Notes under the pieces: model-generated
What the model was told of the DNA's origin: nothing
The model's database searches: none
The model's input: only the letters and a program-made list of their open reading frames with translations
Part shown: positions 7,730 through 16,449 of the stretch, one piece after another
Numbering within the stretch: position 1 is the stretch's first letter
Layout of the letters: every line of letters starts with the position of its first letter
Position numbers and translations under genes: made by a program
NCBI RefSeq assembly: GCF_014698845.1
Contig: NZ_JACJTV010000029.1
Span: 1-64,000 of the forward strand
Direction of reading: 5' to 3'
DNA from: Coleofasciculus sp. FACHB-1120
Lineage (GTDB): Bacteria > Cyanobacteriota > Cyanobacteriia > Cyanobacteriales > FACHB-T130
Length of the DNA stretch: 64,000 nt

Positions 7730-10174
7730 ATGCAATCCCCCCAAACCGTAGTCGCTACCCCTGCATCGCCGATAGAGACGATCGCCTTGGATGTCACAGG
7801 CATGAAATGTGCAGGCTGCGTGAAAGCGGTAGAAAAGCAGCTAAACCAGCATCCAGGCGTCGTTTCCGCCCGCGTTAATCTGGTGACAGAAGTCGCTGTC
7901 GTAGAATGCGAAGCTGGTGCGATTGACCCAGTTGCGTTAGCCAAAGAGGTGACAGAAGCCGGATTTCCGACCCAGCCTCGTCTCGCCACCACCGCAGGCG
8001 AAAAAGCAAAAGAGGCGCTGAGTCCAGCAGAACGGCACGCCCTGGAAAATCGCCAGCAGTTAAGGCAATTAGTTATTGCGGGCATCCTGATTGTGCTGTC
8101 CGCAATGGGTCATCTCAATCAACACTTCATCTCTTTCCCCGATTATCTTTCACCCCTCACTAACATTTGGTTTCACTGGGGATTAGCAACGGCAGCGTTA
8201 CTCTTTCCTGGACGCCAGATATTAGTTGATGGGTGGCGTGGCTTGCGGCGAAATGCTCCCAATATGAATACCTTGGTGGCGCTAGGAACGCTTACAGCCT
8301 ATACGGCTAGCTGTGTGGCGTTGCTATTCCCTCGGCTCGGTTGGGACTGTTTCTTTGATGAGCCAGTCATGCTTTTAGGCTTTATCCTGCTAGGGCGCAC
8401 CTTAGAGCAACGGGCGAGAGGTCGTGCTGCCGCAGCGTTTCAGGCATTATTGGCGCTCCAGCCAAAAGTCGCTCGTTTAATTGCCAATCCCACGGTTACT
8501 GGCTCTACGCCCACAGGAAGTGCCAAGGGGAGCGACTTCGGGGGCATTGAAATCCCCGTTGAGCAAGTCCGCGTAGGTGAATGGTTGCGGGTTTTGCCGG
8601 GAGAGCAGATCCCGGTCGATGCAGAAGTGGTGGCGGGTCAGACAACGGTGAATGAGTCAATGTTAACTGGGGAGCCGGTTCCAGTCGTGAAGCAACCGGG
8701 AGACTCGGTGGCAGCTGGGACGCTGAATCAGTCGGGAGCGATCGCGATCAAGGCAACTCGCACCGGCAAGGACACGACTCTGGCGCAAATTGTCGCCCTG
8801 GTCGAAGAAGCCCAGATCCGGAAGGCTCCCGTGCAGCTATTGGCGGATACGGTCGCGGGGTACTTCACCTACGGCGTCCTGGCAGCAGCAACGTTAACGT
8901 TTCTATTTTGGTACTTCATCGGCTCTCAACTTTGGCCTGAGGTCACGATGTTGAGCGCAGTCGGCATAGAAAGCCACTCAGCGATGCATCACGCCATCGG
9001 CATGGGCGGGGAAACCCCACCTCTCCAGCACTCAGCTTTGTTACTCAGTTTAAAGCTAGCAATTTCGGTTTCCGTCATCGCTTGCCCCTGCGCTTTAGGC
9101 TTAGCGACCCCTACGGCAATCTTGGTAGGAACGGGTCTGGGGGCAGAAAGAGGGCTGTTGATCAAAGGCGGCGACGTGCTGGAACGGGTACACCATCTGA
9201 ATATCGTCGTATTTGATAAGACAGGTACTCTCACCACAGGTCATCCCATCGTGACTGATTGCTGGCCCATAGGGAATTTCCTCCCAGAAAGCCTCCTCCA
9301 ACTGGCAGCAGCGGCAGAAAGTGGCACAACCCATCCCCTCGCAGAAGCAATCGGGGAGGAGGCGCACCGCCAAGAGTTAACCATCCCCCTTGCCCATGAG
9401 TTTTATACGGAACCGGGGCTAGGGGTATCGGCTTTGGTCGAAGGCGTACGGGTTTTACTGGGGAATGCAGACTGGTTGACTCAGCAAGGAATTTCCCTCA
9501 ACGATTCCGAACAAAACCAGGCTCAGCAACTAGCCTCTGCGGGTAAAACAGTGGTTTATGTCGCCGCTGACGGTCAATTAGCGGGGTTGATTGGCGTCAC
9601 CGATACCCTGCGACCAGATGCAAAAGCAACGGTGTCTCGCTTGCGACAAATGGGATTGCGGGTGATGTTGCTGACTGGAGATCACCTGGAAGCGGCAAGA
9701 GCGATCGCGTCCCAGTTGGAACTTAATCCAGACTCCGATGTCTTAGCAGATGTCCGTCCAGACGCCAAAGCCGCCGCGATTGCCCAGCTACAAGCTCAGG
9801 GCCAACACGTCGCAATGGTAGGCGATGGCATCAACGATGCCCCCGCTTTGGCACAAGCCGATGTCGGCATTTCCCTCCAAGGGGGAACCGATGTCGCTAT
9901 CGAAACCGCTCAAATTGTTCTCATGCGCGATCGCCTTCTGGATGTTGTCAAGTCAATCCAGCTTTCCCGTGCGACTTTCAACAAAATCCGCCAAAATCTG
10001 TTTTGGGCGTTTGCTTACAACACCATCTCCTTGCCGGTTGCTGCGGGCGTGTTGCTACCCACTTTTGGGCTTGTTCTCAGCCCATCTGCTGCCGGAGCAT
10101 TAATGGCTTTTAGTTCGGTCAGCGTCGTCACTAACTCGCTTTTACTCCGTAAATCTTTATCTACCGATAACTGA
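7730..10174 (+). CDS. ctaA: Copper-transporting P1B-type ATPase, CtaA-like
   Basis: A heavy-metal pump of about 814 residues. An N-terminal HMA domain carries the copper motif GMKCAGC (Cys27 and Cys30). Membrane helices follow, then the actuator loop with LTGEP, the metal-channel motif CPCALG, the phosphorylation site DKTGTLT, the HP motif in TTHPLAEA, and GDGINDAPALA. The Cys-Pro-Cys motif indicates Cu(I). The GMKCAGC type of HMA motif is closer to CtaA (plasma-membrane import toward plastocyanin and oxidases) than to PacS; this is a family-level judgement. A GTG at 7703 could add nine residues. The loop before CPC contains an odd insertion (coded by 8950-9035) with a palindromic GGCGGGGAAACCCCACC. 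Confidence 0.85.
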   Translation: MQSPQTVVATPASPIETIALDVTGMKCAGCVKAVEKQLNQHPGVVSARVNLVTEVAVVECEAGAIDPVALAKEVTEAGFPTQPRLATTAGEKAKEALSPAERHALENRQQLRQLVIAGILIVLSAMGHLNQHFISFPDYLSPLTNIWFHWGLATAALLFPGRQILVDGWRGLRRNAPNMNTLVALGTLTAYTASCVALLFPRLGWDCFFDEPVMLLGFILLGRTLEQRARGRAAAAFQALLALQPKVARLIANPTVTGSTPTGSAKGSDFGGIEIPVEQVRVGEWLRVLPGEQIPVDAEVVAGQTTVNESMLTGEPVPVVKQPGDSVAAGTLNQSGAIAIKATRTGKDTTLAQIVALVEEAQIRKAPVQLLADTVAGYFTYGVLAAATLTFLFWYFIGSQLWPEVTMLSAVGIESHSAMHHAIGMGGETPPLQHSALLLSLKLAISVSVIACPCALGLATPTAILVGTGLGAERGLLIKGGDVLERVHHLNIVVFDKTGTLTTGHPIVTDCWPIGNFLPESLLQLAAAAESGTTHPLAEAIGEEAHRQELTIPLAHEFYTEPGLGVSALVEGVRVLLGNADWLTQQGISLNDSEQNQAQQLASAGKTVVYVAADGQLAGLIGVTDTLRPDAKATVSRLRQMGLRVMLLTGDHLEAARAIASQLELNPDSDVLADVRPDAKAAAIAQLQAQGQHVAMVGDGINDAPALAQADVGISLQGGTDVAIETAQIVLMRDRLLDVVKSIQLSRATFNKIRQNLFWAFAYNTISLPVAAGVLLPTFGLVLSPSAAGALMAFSSVSVVTNSLLLRKSLSTDN

Positions 10175-10551
10175 TTGAGGTCAGGCGGGTTTATCAGTCG
10201 GATTAATTCCTTACAAATATCTGAATTAAACCCGCTTTTCCCTAACTGCCAACTAACAATTGACCGCTAACCCGGTGTGCCACAATATGATAGAGGAGAT
10301 TTTAATCCTCCCAACACATCAAGCCTGCTCCAAGCTGACGACACTGGCTTCAGGAAAGGCGAGGGTGTTACGCTGGAGTCCTACCAACCTCCACCAAAGC
10401 GCCTCTTGTTTTCCTCAAGATAATGCTCGGTCGAGTGTTGATATTCAGGGTGCAGGCACAGGCGCTTATCCCGCCGGTTGAGAATGGTGCCAATGTTAGT
10501 CTAAGTAACTGTTTTTCACAAACCAACCGCCCTCTTCTAAATAATTTTTCA
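10175..10551. other. Intergenic region without a supported gene
   Basis: These 377 bases separate the copper ATPase from the FHA gene. An open frame reads into the FHA gene from 10423, but its product has no family character and the FHA protein starts naturally at 10552. I see no convincing hairpin, tRNA or conserved site. Confidence 0.5.
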
Positions 10552-10974
10552 ATGGCTGTAAAACTGCATCTGAACCATATATTGATTATTGAAGATGATC
10601 AGGGACGTAAGGAGTTTCCCTTAGAAAAGCCCGAATATTGCATTGGTAGAGACCAGAAGTGTGATATCCGGTTGTACTCCCAATTTGTATCGCGTCGGCA
10701 CGCAACTTTAGTGCAAAAATTGCGTGCGGATGGCTCTTACTATTACCGAATTGTCGATGGCGACAAAGGCAAGCCCAGCGCCAATGGTCTCCTGATCAAT
10801 GGTCGAAAACTCCAAGCTCACGATCTCGAAGATGAAGATGAGATTGTGTTTGGACCGCAAGTGCGGGCACGCTATTTCCACCTGAAGCGAGAATCTATTC
10901 CCACGGGACCTCCAGATGAGTGGGACATTACCCTAATTAGTCCCAATATGGTTGGCGACGGGGAAGAACCTTAA
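10552..10974 (+). CDS. FHA domain-containing protein
   Basis: A 140-residue protein made of one forkhead-associated domain, which binds phosphothreonine peptides. Key positions are visible: Gly-Arg in YCIGRDQKCDI, the Ser in FVSRRHATL and the Asn region in SANGLLINGRKL. A short acidic tail follows. The start at 10552 is chosen because the domain begins directly after it. It may serve as a docking module for a Ser/Thr kinase such as the WD40 kinase coded at 40-42 kb; that is a guess. A 13-base tandem repeat begins at its stop codon. Confidence 0.9.
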   Translation: MAVKLHLNHILIIEDDQGRKEFPLEKPEYCIGRDQKCDIRLYSQFVSRRHATLVQKLRADGSYYYRIVDGDKGKPSANGLLINGRKLQAHDLEDEDEIVFGPQVRARYFHLKRESIPTGPPDEWDITLISPNMVGDGEEP

Positions 10975-11011
10975 TCTTCTGCATGAATCTTCTGCATGAA
11001 TTTTCTGCATG
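10973..11011. repeat. 13-base tandem repeat, three copies
   Basis: The unit AATCTTCTGCATG occurs twice perfectly and a third time with one mismatch, starting inside the stop codon of the FHA gene. It lies between the FHA gene and the convergent gene at 11049-11396. It is too short to code and has no obvious hairpin. Confidence 0.9.
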
Positions 11012-11048
11012 AAAATCTTGCCTCCGAGCTTCTCAGGGGGCAGATTGC

Positions 11049-11396
11049 CTATCCGGCAACGCTTTCAACCAGCTGCCAATGGCGATTTTCCGCGATCGCC
11101 TGATGCACCTGATAGAACATCTGGTGGCAGTGGTTGTCCACTTGCAGGGGCAATTCTTCATTCTTGACTACAAAATTCATCCGTGCTTCTCGCTCGGTCG
11201 CAGTTGATTTATCGATTAGCACTTCTACCGTCACTAGCTTGGCAAAGGAGACATGACCCGGTATCTCGCGAGCCATCAAGTAGTCTCCCGTGTTATAGAT
11301 AATATCGAAATGGCAGGACTCCAAAACTTCTATGAGCACCTGCTGGAGACGCTCAAGGGGAACTGCAACGATAAATGAACAAGTATAGCGAGCCAT
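11049..11396 (-). CDS. Small conserved-looking protein of unknown function
   Basis: A 115-residue soluble protein with no family I can name with certainty. It begins ARYTCSFIVAVPLERLQQVL and alternates short strands and helices (residues 5-20 helix-forming, 28-60 strands, 90-110 helix), looking like a small alpha/beta domain. Coding is supported by balanced composition, an ATG start and full occupancy between neighbours. It is convergent with the FHA gene. Confidence 0.7.
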   Translation of the reverse strand: MARYTCSFIVAVPLERLQQVLIEVLESCHFDIIYNTGDYLMAREIPGHVSFAKLVTVEVLIDKSTATEREARMNFVVKNEELPLQVDNHCHQMFYQVHQAIAENRHWQLVESVAG

Positions 11397-11703
11397 AAAA
11401 AATCCCCGACGTCAGATCCCTCGACCCTCTTATCATACCGAACCTTCGTTTCGGGTCAGAAAGGAATACTTGGTTCTAAGGCTAGAGCCATCACTCAGCC
11501 TTTATCAGCTTCTAGCATACCAGTAGCTCCTCCGGAAGAACTAAGTGGGGAAGTTATAAAAAGCACGGGCTGGGGTTGACCGATACTTTGGGAGGATGAA
11601 GGATGAAGCATGAGTGGTTGTGAATTCATCGAAGGTGCTGGTGAGCTACTTCATCCCGCTCTTGAGCAAGTAAAAAAGAGGTCGTGATGATAAGGATTGA
11701 GGA
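11397..11703. other. Divergent intergenic region
   Basis: This is the shared upstream region of the small minus-strand gene and thymidylate kinase, so promoters of both should lie here. A GGATGAAGGATGAAG repeat occurs near 11593. No further structure is evident to me. Confidence 0.5.
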
Positions 11704-12363
11704 ATGCAGGGCAAGCTGATTGTCTTTGAGGGCGTGGAAGGGAGCGGTAAAACAACTCAGATGCTGCTATCGCGCGATTGGCTTCTGGAAAGGATGGAGA
11801 AATCTGCAAGTTTCTCAGAGATGGCGATCACCAGAGAGCCGGGGGGTACAGAATTGGGTAAAGCTTTGCGCCGCTTGTTGCTCGAAGGGACTCTGACTCA
11901 CCCAATTCAAGACCGGACAGAACTGTTGCTGTATGCAGCAGATCGATCGCAGCACGTTGAAGAGGTGCTAAAACCAACGCTGGCGGCGGGAGGAATTATT
12001 TTGTGCGATCGCTACACCGATTCGACCATCGCCTATCAAGGCTATGGTCGGGGTCTTAGCCTATCTTTAATCGAGAAGATATGTCAAATGGCGACCGATG
12101 GACTGGAAAGCGACCTCACTCTATGGCTGGATGTTGACGTTGAAATAGGTCTAGCACGCGCTAAAGCTAGGGGAAGCGCCGACCGAATGGAGCAGGCAGA
12201 TTTGGCGTTCCACCAACGAGTACAGCAGGGGTTTAGAGCGTTAGCAGCAGCCTATCCCCAGCGGATTGTGCGGGTGGATGCCAGTGGCACGGAGGTAGAA
12301 GTCCAAGGGCAAATTCAGGCTATCTTGACTCAACGGTTCCGGGAATGGTCTGTAGAAAATTAA
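11704..12363 (+). CDS. tmk: Thymidylate kinase
   Basis: Phosphorylates dTMP to dTDP with ATP, an essential step in dTTP synthesis in the cytoplasm. The 219-residue length is typical. The P-loop is FEGVEGSGKTTQ (residues 7-18), the dTMP-binding motif is REPGGTELG, the DRY/TDS segment is CDRYTDSTIAYQGYGRGL, and the lid region contains RAKARGSADRMEQ. It lies 154 bases upstream of the gene for DNA polymerase III delta', a pairing also common in other bacteria, where both serve replication. Confidence 0.96.
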   Translation: MQGKLIVFEGVEGSGKTTQMLLSRDWLLERMEKSASFSEMAITREPGGTELGKALRRLLLEGTLTHPIQDRTELLLYAADRSQHVEEVLKPTLAAGGIILCDRYTDSTIAYQGYGRGLSLSLIEKICQMATDGLESDLTLWLDVDVEIGLARAKARGSADRMEQADLAFHQRVQQGFRALAAAYPQRIVRVDASGTEVEVQGQIQAILTQRFREWSVEN

Positions 12364-12517
12364 AAATTAAGAATTTCCTGGGGATGGGTAGTAGTAGCCT
12401 TGTCTTGTTAACTCAAATACAAGACCTAACCTCCTTTCCTGCAAGAAAAAGGGTTGGGAAGAGGTCAGAATTGAGCGATATTCCAAATTTTTGAATTTTG
12501 CCTTTCTTTGCGATTAA

Positions 12518-13513
12518 ATGAATTTTTTTGCGGAACTTGTAGGACAAAACCGGGCGGTTGAGTTACTAACTCAGGCAGTGGCTCAAAATCGGATTGCTCC
12601 TGCCTATCTATTTGCGGGTCCCGAAGGCATCGGACGCAGCATGGCGGCTCGGTGCTTTGTGGAACTTTTGTTCTGTGCTAACGTACCCGCAACTGAGCCA
12701 GACGCTCTCGATCCCCTCAAGGGAGGAAGCAAGGGGAGTATTGCGTCTATAAAAAACCGCTTGCGTCAGGGCAATCATCCAGATTTATTGTGGGTGCAGC
12801 CAACCTATTTGCATCAGGGTCAAAGATTATCTGCCGCCGAAGCAGCCGAAGCCGGTATCAAGCGCAAGGCTCCGCCCCAAATCCGGCTGGAGCAAATTCG
12901 GGAAATTACTCAATTTCTGGGACGTTCGGCGTTGGAGGCACCGCGATCGCTCGTTGTGCTGGAACAAGCAGAAACAATGGCAGAATCGGCTGCAAATGCC
13001 TTACTGAAAACCCTGGAAGAACCGGGACGGGCAACACTGGTTTTAATCGCACCGGCTGAGTCGTCGTTGTTGCCGACGCTGGTATCGCGTTGTCAGCGCA
13101 TTCCTTTCTACGGTTTAGACTCGGCAGCAATGGAGCAAGTGTTACGGAAGACGGGTCACGAAGAGATTTTGGAGCATCCGACGGTGTTAGCGATCGCGCA
13201 AGGCAGTCCGGGAAGTGCGATCGCTTCCTGGGAGCAACTCCAAACGATTCCACAAGACTTACTTCAGGACGTTATCCATCTACCCAAATCCCTTCGTGAC
13301 GCCCTCGAACTTGCCAAACGGATTGATAAAACTCTCGATACAGAAGCCCAACTTTGGTTAGTTGATTATCTACAACACACTTACTGGCAGCAATTCTTGA
13401 ACGGTGTAATACATAAATCGCCCCTCCAGCAACTAGAAAAAGCCCGCCAATCTCTCCTTGGTTATGCTCAACCGCGGCTCGTCTGGGAAGTGACGCTATT
13501 AGAAATGATTTAA
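12518..13513 (+). CDS. holB: DNA polymerase III, delta' subunit
   Basis: Clamp-loader subunit of the replicative polymerase, 331 residues. The N-terminal AAA+ domain shows FAELVGQNRAVELL and a degenerate P-loop, FAGPEGIGRSMAAR, in which the Walker Lys is Arg, as expected for delta' subunits that do not hydrolyse ATP. The sensor-like and Ser-Arg-Cys segments follow: LLKTLEEPGRATLVLI and LVSRCQRIPF. A short stretch around DPLKGGSKGSI (12705-12745) looks like an inserted low-complexity loop. It probably shares a transcript with thymidylate kinase. Confidence 0.92.
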   Translation: MNFFAELVGQNRAVELLTQAVAQNRIAPAYLFAGPEGIGRSMAARCFVELLFCANVPATEPDALDPLKGGSKGSIASIKNRLRQGNHPDLLWVQPTYLHQGQRLSAAEAAEAGIKRKAPPQIRLEQIREITQFLGRSALEAPRSLVVLEQAETMAESAANALLKTLEEPGRATLVLIAPAESSLLPTLVSRCQRIPFYGLDSAAMEQVLRKTGHEEILEHPTVLAIAQGSPGSAIASWEQLQTIPQDLLQDVIHLPKSLRDALELAKRIDKTLDTEAQLWLVDYLQHTYWQQFLNGVIHKSPLQQLEKARQSLLGYAQPRLVWEVTLLEMI

Positions 13514-13540
13514 GCCACCCTTTGAGAGGAAAAAATCGCC

Positions 13541-14212
13541 TTAACTCTCTTCAGATGAGGGCTTAAATTCAGGGGAATGAGGGCTTTTAATTTTTTCTTT
13601 TGCGTCTGGTTGCTGGCAGGCAATCATGGTTGTGATGTGTTCTTTTTCGTCATTGCGAATGGCAACGAATACATCGTAAAGATTCTCAATTTTAGGGCGG
13701 CGCTCTCTCGGTGTATGAGAGATTTGAAAATCATCAAACATATAAAGATCGCCCTCGTGGTAGTAATCAATCGCAACCTGTGGAGCTGGCTGAGTTTTAA
13801 GTTCAGCCTCATGTTCTGTTAGAAATTTATCGTAGGTGTGGTAAGCACCTTCTTCTACTAACTGATTAAAGTAGTAAGCCGATCTCGGAGCAATCATGTA
13901 TACAAAGACTAGAATCCAGTAGTAAGCCAGGACGCCAATCCGAGCAATTATGCGATCGATCCTACATTTTCCCCCACCTAATGCTTCGATTATGCGGAGA
14001 TGATGTAACTCATTCCAGGACTCAGCAAAGTGAACCTTGATCCAATCAGTATAAGGCCACGCGCCGAGGCTTTCATAGAGATGAAGAACCGATAAATAAG
14101 CAAAGCATGGAACGCGAGCGATCGTTTCCAATACATAAAATCTTGCATACCATCGCTCTCGATAAAACGTTTTTAAAATAAACTCTAAAAAACTAACGAG
14201 TAGCCGAATCAT
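13541..14212 (-). CDS. Plastoquinol terminal oxidase (PTOX / alternative oxidase family)
   Basis: A di-iron quinol oxidase that would pass electrons from plastoquinol to oxygen on the stromal or cytoplasmic face of the thylakoid membrane. The 223-residue protein has the six iron ligands Glu29 (VLETIAR), Glu68 and His71 (WNELHHL), Glu120 (VEEGAYHTY), and Glu189 and His192 (NDEKEH). Their spacings (39, 3, 52, 69, 3) equal those I recall for plant plastid terminal oxidase, so I call it PTOX rather than mitochondrial AOX. The Pro/Lys/Ser-rich tail after residue 195 is not conserved. It is convergent with the gene for DNA polymerase delta'. Such oxidases act as safety valves under high light or redox stress in some cyanobacteria. 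Confidence 0.93.
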   Translation of the reverse strand: MIRLLVSFLEFILKTFYRERWYARFYVLETIARVPCFAYLSVLHLYESLGAWPYTDWIKVHFAESWNELHHLRIIEALGGGKCRIDRIIARIGVLAYYWILVFVYMIAPRSAYYFNQLVEEGAYHTYDKFLTEHEAELKTQPAPQVAIDYYHEGDLYMFDDFQISHTPRERRPKIENLYDVFVAIRNDEKEHITTMIACQQPDAKEKIKSPHSPEFKPSSEES

Positions 14213-14398
14213 TCTCCTACTCTGCTTTTAAGACGACTAATGGTTTTAAATTCATCAATAATTATAAATAAATGTAAAAGGATTTGCAACGTGAACAACG
14301 CGATTGATTCAATCCAACGGGTTAAGCTCTATTAAATGCTCATAGCCAGCAAATACTCACCTAGTGATATTGCCGGACATCTGTTGTGTGGAAAATAT

Positions 14399-14617
14399 TT
14401 ATTGACCAGATTGTTCTACTAATTTTCTCAGACGCAGGTATGCCTCCTCTGGGGTGAGCGGTTCAGATTCTGTTTCGTTCGGAATATAGAATTGACTACT
14501 ATCTCGAAAGTAGCGGACGACAAAACTAGGAATAAGACCTAACTCTAGAGCTTTTTTTCCGAATTTTTCTGCTGTTTCCGAGAGGGTTAATTCATCGTGG
14601 AACTGAGGCTGATTCAT
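14399..14617 (-). CDS. Small hypothetical protein (72 residues)
   Basis: A 72-residue acidic, soluble protein. The C-terminal half reads PLTPEEAYLRLRKLVEQ, which resembles the ending of the DUF7219 protein coded at 15636-15893 (ISPEQAYKDIQSLWKQ). It may share a helical element with that family. It sits upstream of the PTOX gene on the same strand. Function unknown. Confidence 0.65.
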   Translation of the reverse strand: MNQPQFHDELTLSETAEKFGKKALELGLIPSFVVRYFRDSSQFYIPNETESEPLTPEEAYLRLRKLVEQSGQ

Positions 14618-14736
14618 AATCTTTTTATTTCCTCAATAGGTGTTTATAAATATAGACCTATTGGAACACTACATTACCAAAAATCAGGCAATAGCGCCAC
14701 CAAGTCTAATTTACAAACGGCCTTTTAAGAGGGAAG

Positions 14737-14866
14737 CTGGGAGTTTCCACAAACAGAAGGTTCGACAAGGAATCGGTTCACAAAGGCGCGATCGCCATCG
14801 GATCTAGCTTTTCCGTAGGATGATCGCTGTTCCCCTTACCGTGTAGTACCGTGTAGAAACTCCCAG
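14737..14866. repeat. Inverted-repeat-bounded element of about 130 bases
   Basis: CTGGGAGTTTCCACA (14737-14751) and TGTAGAAACTCCCAG (14852-14866) are inverted copies with one mismatch, enclosing about 100 bases that contain the direct repeat TACCGTGTAG. AGAGGGA occurs at both outer edges. It could be a miniature mobile element or a long-stem structured transcript. It contains no open frame. Confidence 0.6.
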
Positions 14867-14915
14867 AGGGAGATTGCCATTCATTTGTTGTCCTTACTAA
14901 CACGTTAACGCCTAC

Positions 14916-14974
14916 CCTTTCCCTGAACTTCTACCGGAGGAGTGGGCATTGCGTTAAACCTATTGGTGATCTTC
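14916..14974. repeat. Interspersed repeat, copy A
   Basis: The stretch around AACTTCTACCGGAGGAGTGG and TATTGGTGATC resembles 16392-16449, sharing blocks such as AACTTCTACC, GAGG, TGGG, GTTAA and TGGTGATC/GGGTGATC in the same order. It lies 3' of the DUF1816 gene. It is imperfect and its limits are approximate. The rest of the 395-base gap holds the inverted-repeat element and no gene. Confidence 0.5.
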
Positions 14975-15012
14975 TATACCAACAACTGAATAGCCGCTTT
15001 CAGACAGTTTTC

Positions 15013-15270
15013 TTAGCTGACTTCTTCCTCGCACATTGTCAACACGTTTGGCTTGCAGCGTTTGATTGCAACTTCGATCCCGCAAGCTTTTTCACTTTGG
15101 ATATCTTCAATATAGCCAGGGCACGCAGCCGCCGCTTCAGTCGAATTATGAAAAGGACCAAAATAATAGATACAGCGAGGTTCAGTAGTGGCGATTTCCA
15201 CCCACCAAGACATCCGAAGACCTTGTGCAAATCCTTTCAGGACCCCTTTGAGCATTTTGAGCATTGCCAT
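15013..15270 (-). CDS. DUF1816 domain-containing protein
   Basis: An 85-residue cyanobacterial protein. The family pattern is clear: MSWWVEIATTEPRCIYYFGP, then EAAAACPGYIEDIQSEKA and KPNVLTMCEE. DUF1816 resembles the small linker-like (CpcD-type) domain in length and YFGPF core, but its role is not established. It lies among small genes beside the PTOX gene, all on the minus strand. Confidence 0.85.
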   Translation of the reverse strand: MAMLKMLKGVLKGFAQGLRMSWWVEIATTEPRCIYYFGPFHNSTEAAAACPGYIEDIQSEKACGIEVAIKRCKPNVLTMCEEEVS

Positions 15271-15635
15271 AGGAAGTGATGATTAAGAGAATTAGGTACT
15301 AGACAAATTAGAGAGAGTCGTGAAAATTCTCGTTTGAACTGCATGACAGTTCTTCCCAGCTTGATAGGATAACCTGGCAGTAAGAGCAAAGTTATACGAT
15401 TCTGCTTTCATACAACTGGGTTACTGCACTTGGATGCGATCGCCAAACAGGTGTTTTATATTTTCTAGGGAAAATCAAAGAAAATAGAACACAATATTTG
15501 GTGTCTTGAATGCTATTTTAACGGATTTAACTTGGCAGAAGTGTATGCAATACAACCTTAAACTTCAGAATATTATTGAATAATCAATAAACCCTGACAT
15601 TAGCAGCGTGACCATTGAGTATCACTTGAGCATTA
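15271..15635. other. AT-rich intergenic region
   Basis: 365 bases upstream of DUF1816 and downstream of the DUF7219 gene. One GCGATCGC (HIP1) site is present. Nothing else stands out. Confidence 0.5.
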
Positions 15636-15893
15636 CTAGCTTTCGGGTTTTCGGATATTTGTCCCAACGCCGAGTTCTTTTTTACTTTCCTTTAACTGCT
15701 TCCACAGAGACTGAATATCTTTGTATGCCTGTTCGGGAGAAATCTTACCTCCGGTTTGTAAGGCAGATATATAAGAAATTTTATGTGCAAATTCTTGCAA
15801 ATTTGCATTAAAAGCTAGGTTCTCTGGAGTGAAATGACCCCTATAACGGCTCTGGGGGTTGAGGAAGTTTAATTTATTTATATTTTCTGGCAT
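15636..15893 (-). CDS. DUF7219 family protein
   Basis: An 85-residue soluble protein found in cyanobacteria. Recognisable segments are SRYRGHFTPENLAFNANLQ, then FAHKISYISALQTGGKIS and PEQAYKDIQSLWKQLKES. It is mostly helical. Function is not known. It is transcribed toward the DUF1816 and PTOX genes, with gaps too large to assume one operon. Confidence 0.82.
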   Translation of the reverse strand: MPENINKLNFLNPQSRYRGHFTPENLAFNANLQEFAHKISYISALQTGGKISPEQAYKDIQSLWKQLKESKKELGVGTNIRKPES

Positions 15894-16391
15894 GGTAGAA
15901 CCTTATAGAGTTAATTTGATAGTTAATAAAGAAGTCATCTAATTAAAGATTACTTACCTTTGCTCAAAGATTTAGGAATGGGTAATCAAAAAACAATTAC
16001 TTGTTTCCAAATTTACAAAGAATCTTGATTACAGCTTCATTTATTTTTTTTACCGTTACTAAAGGTTACTCTTATTTATATGCCCGGGTTCAAGCCGTCT
16101 GGGAAACACTGATATTTCCCGAACGCGATAGTGACGAGGTAAACAGTGGCGAGGTAAGATGGGAAGCTGCCAAACACAAAGCGAACTGTAATCGGGGTGT
16201 AGGGAGGTTAATCGCTGGTGGCGTTGCTTGGTATCTTCCTCTGTGGCTAATGATGAGAAAGCCTAGAAGTTGTTCGCAACGCAATCGAGCGAGGACAGAA
16301 ATAGTGAAACTTCTTGTTTTTGCATACAAAAACTTCTAGGGCAGTTTGCCCGACTCCGAGAGAATGCACCTAAATAAAATTTTAATAGTTA

Positions 16392-16449
16392 TTCTTTTCC
16401 CCAACTTCTACCAGAGGGTTGGGTTGAATGTTAACTTAATGGGTGATCG
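16392..16449. repeat. Interspersed repeat, copy B
   Basis: Contains CCCCAACTTCTACCAGAGGG and AATGGGTGATC, matching the order of blocks in 14916-14974. This copy can form a small CCCAAC/GTTGGG hairpin; the other copy cannot. Confidence 0.5.

Noticed and set aside
7703-10174. Metal-sensing riboswitch or operator before the copper ATPase
   Set aside because: The 130 bases before the gene show no conserved aptamer or clear operator palindrome.
10423-10551. N-terminal extension of the FHA protein
   Set aside because: The 43 extra residues are not family-like and the FHA domain begins immediately after the ATG at 10552.
16001-16339. 112-codon open frame
   Set aside because: Composition is not protein-like after the first hydrophobic stretch, no family is recognisable and an antisense frame of similar length exists.
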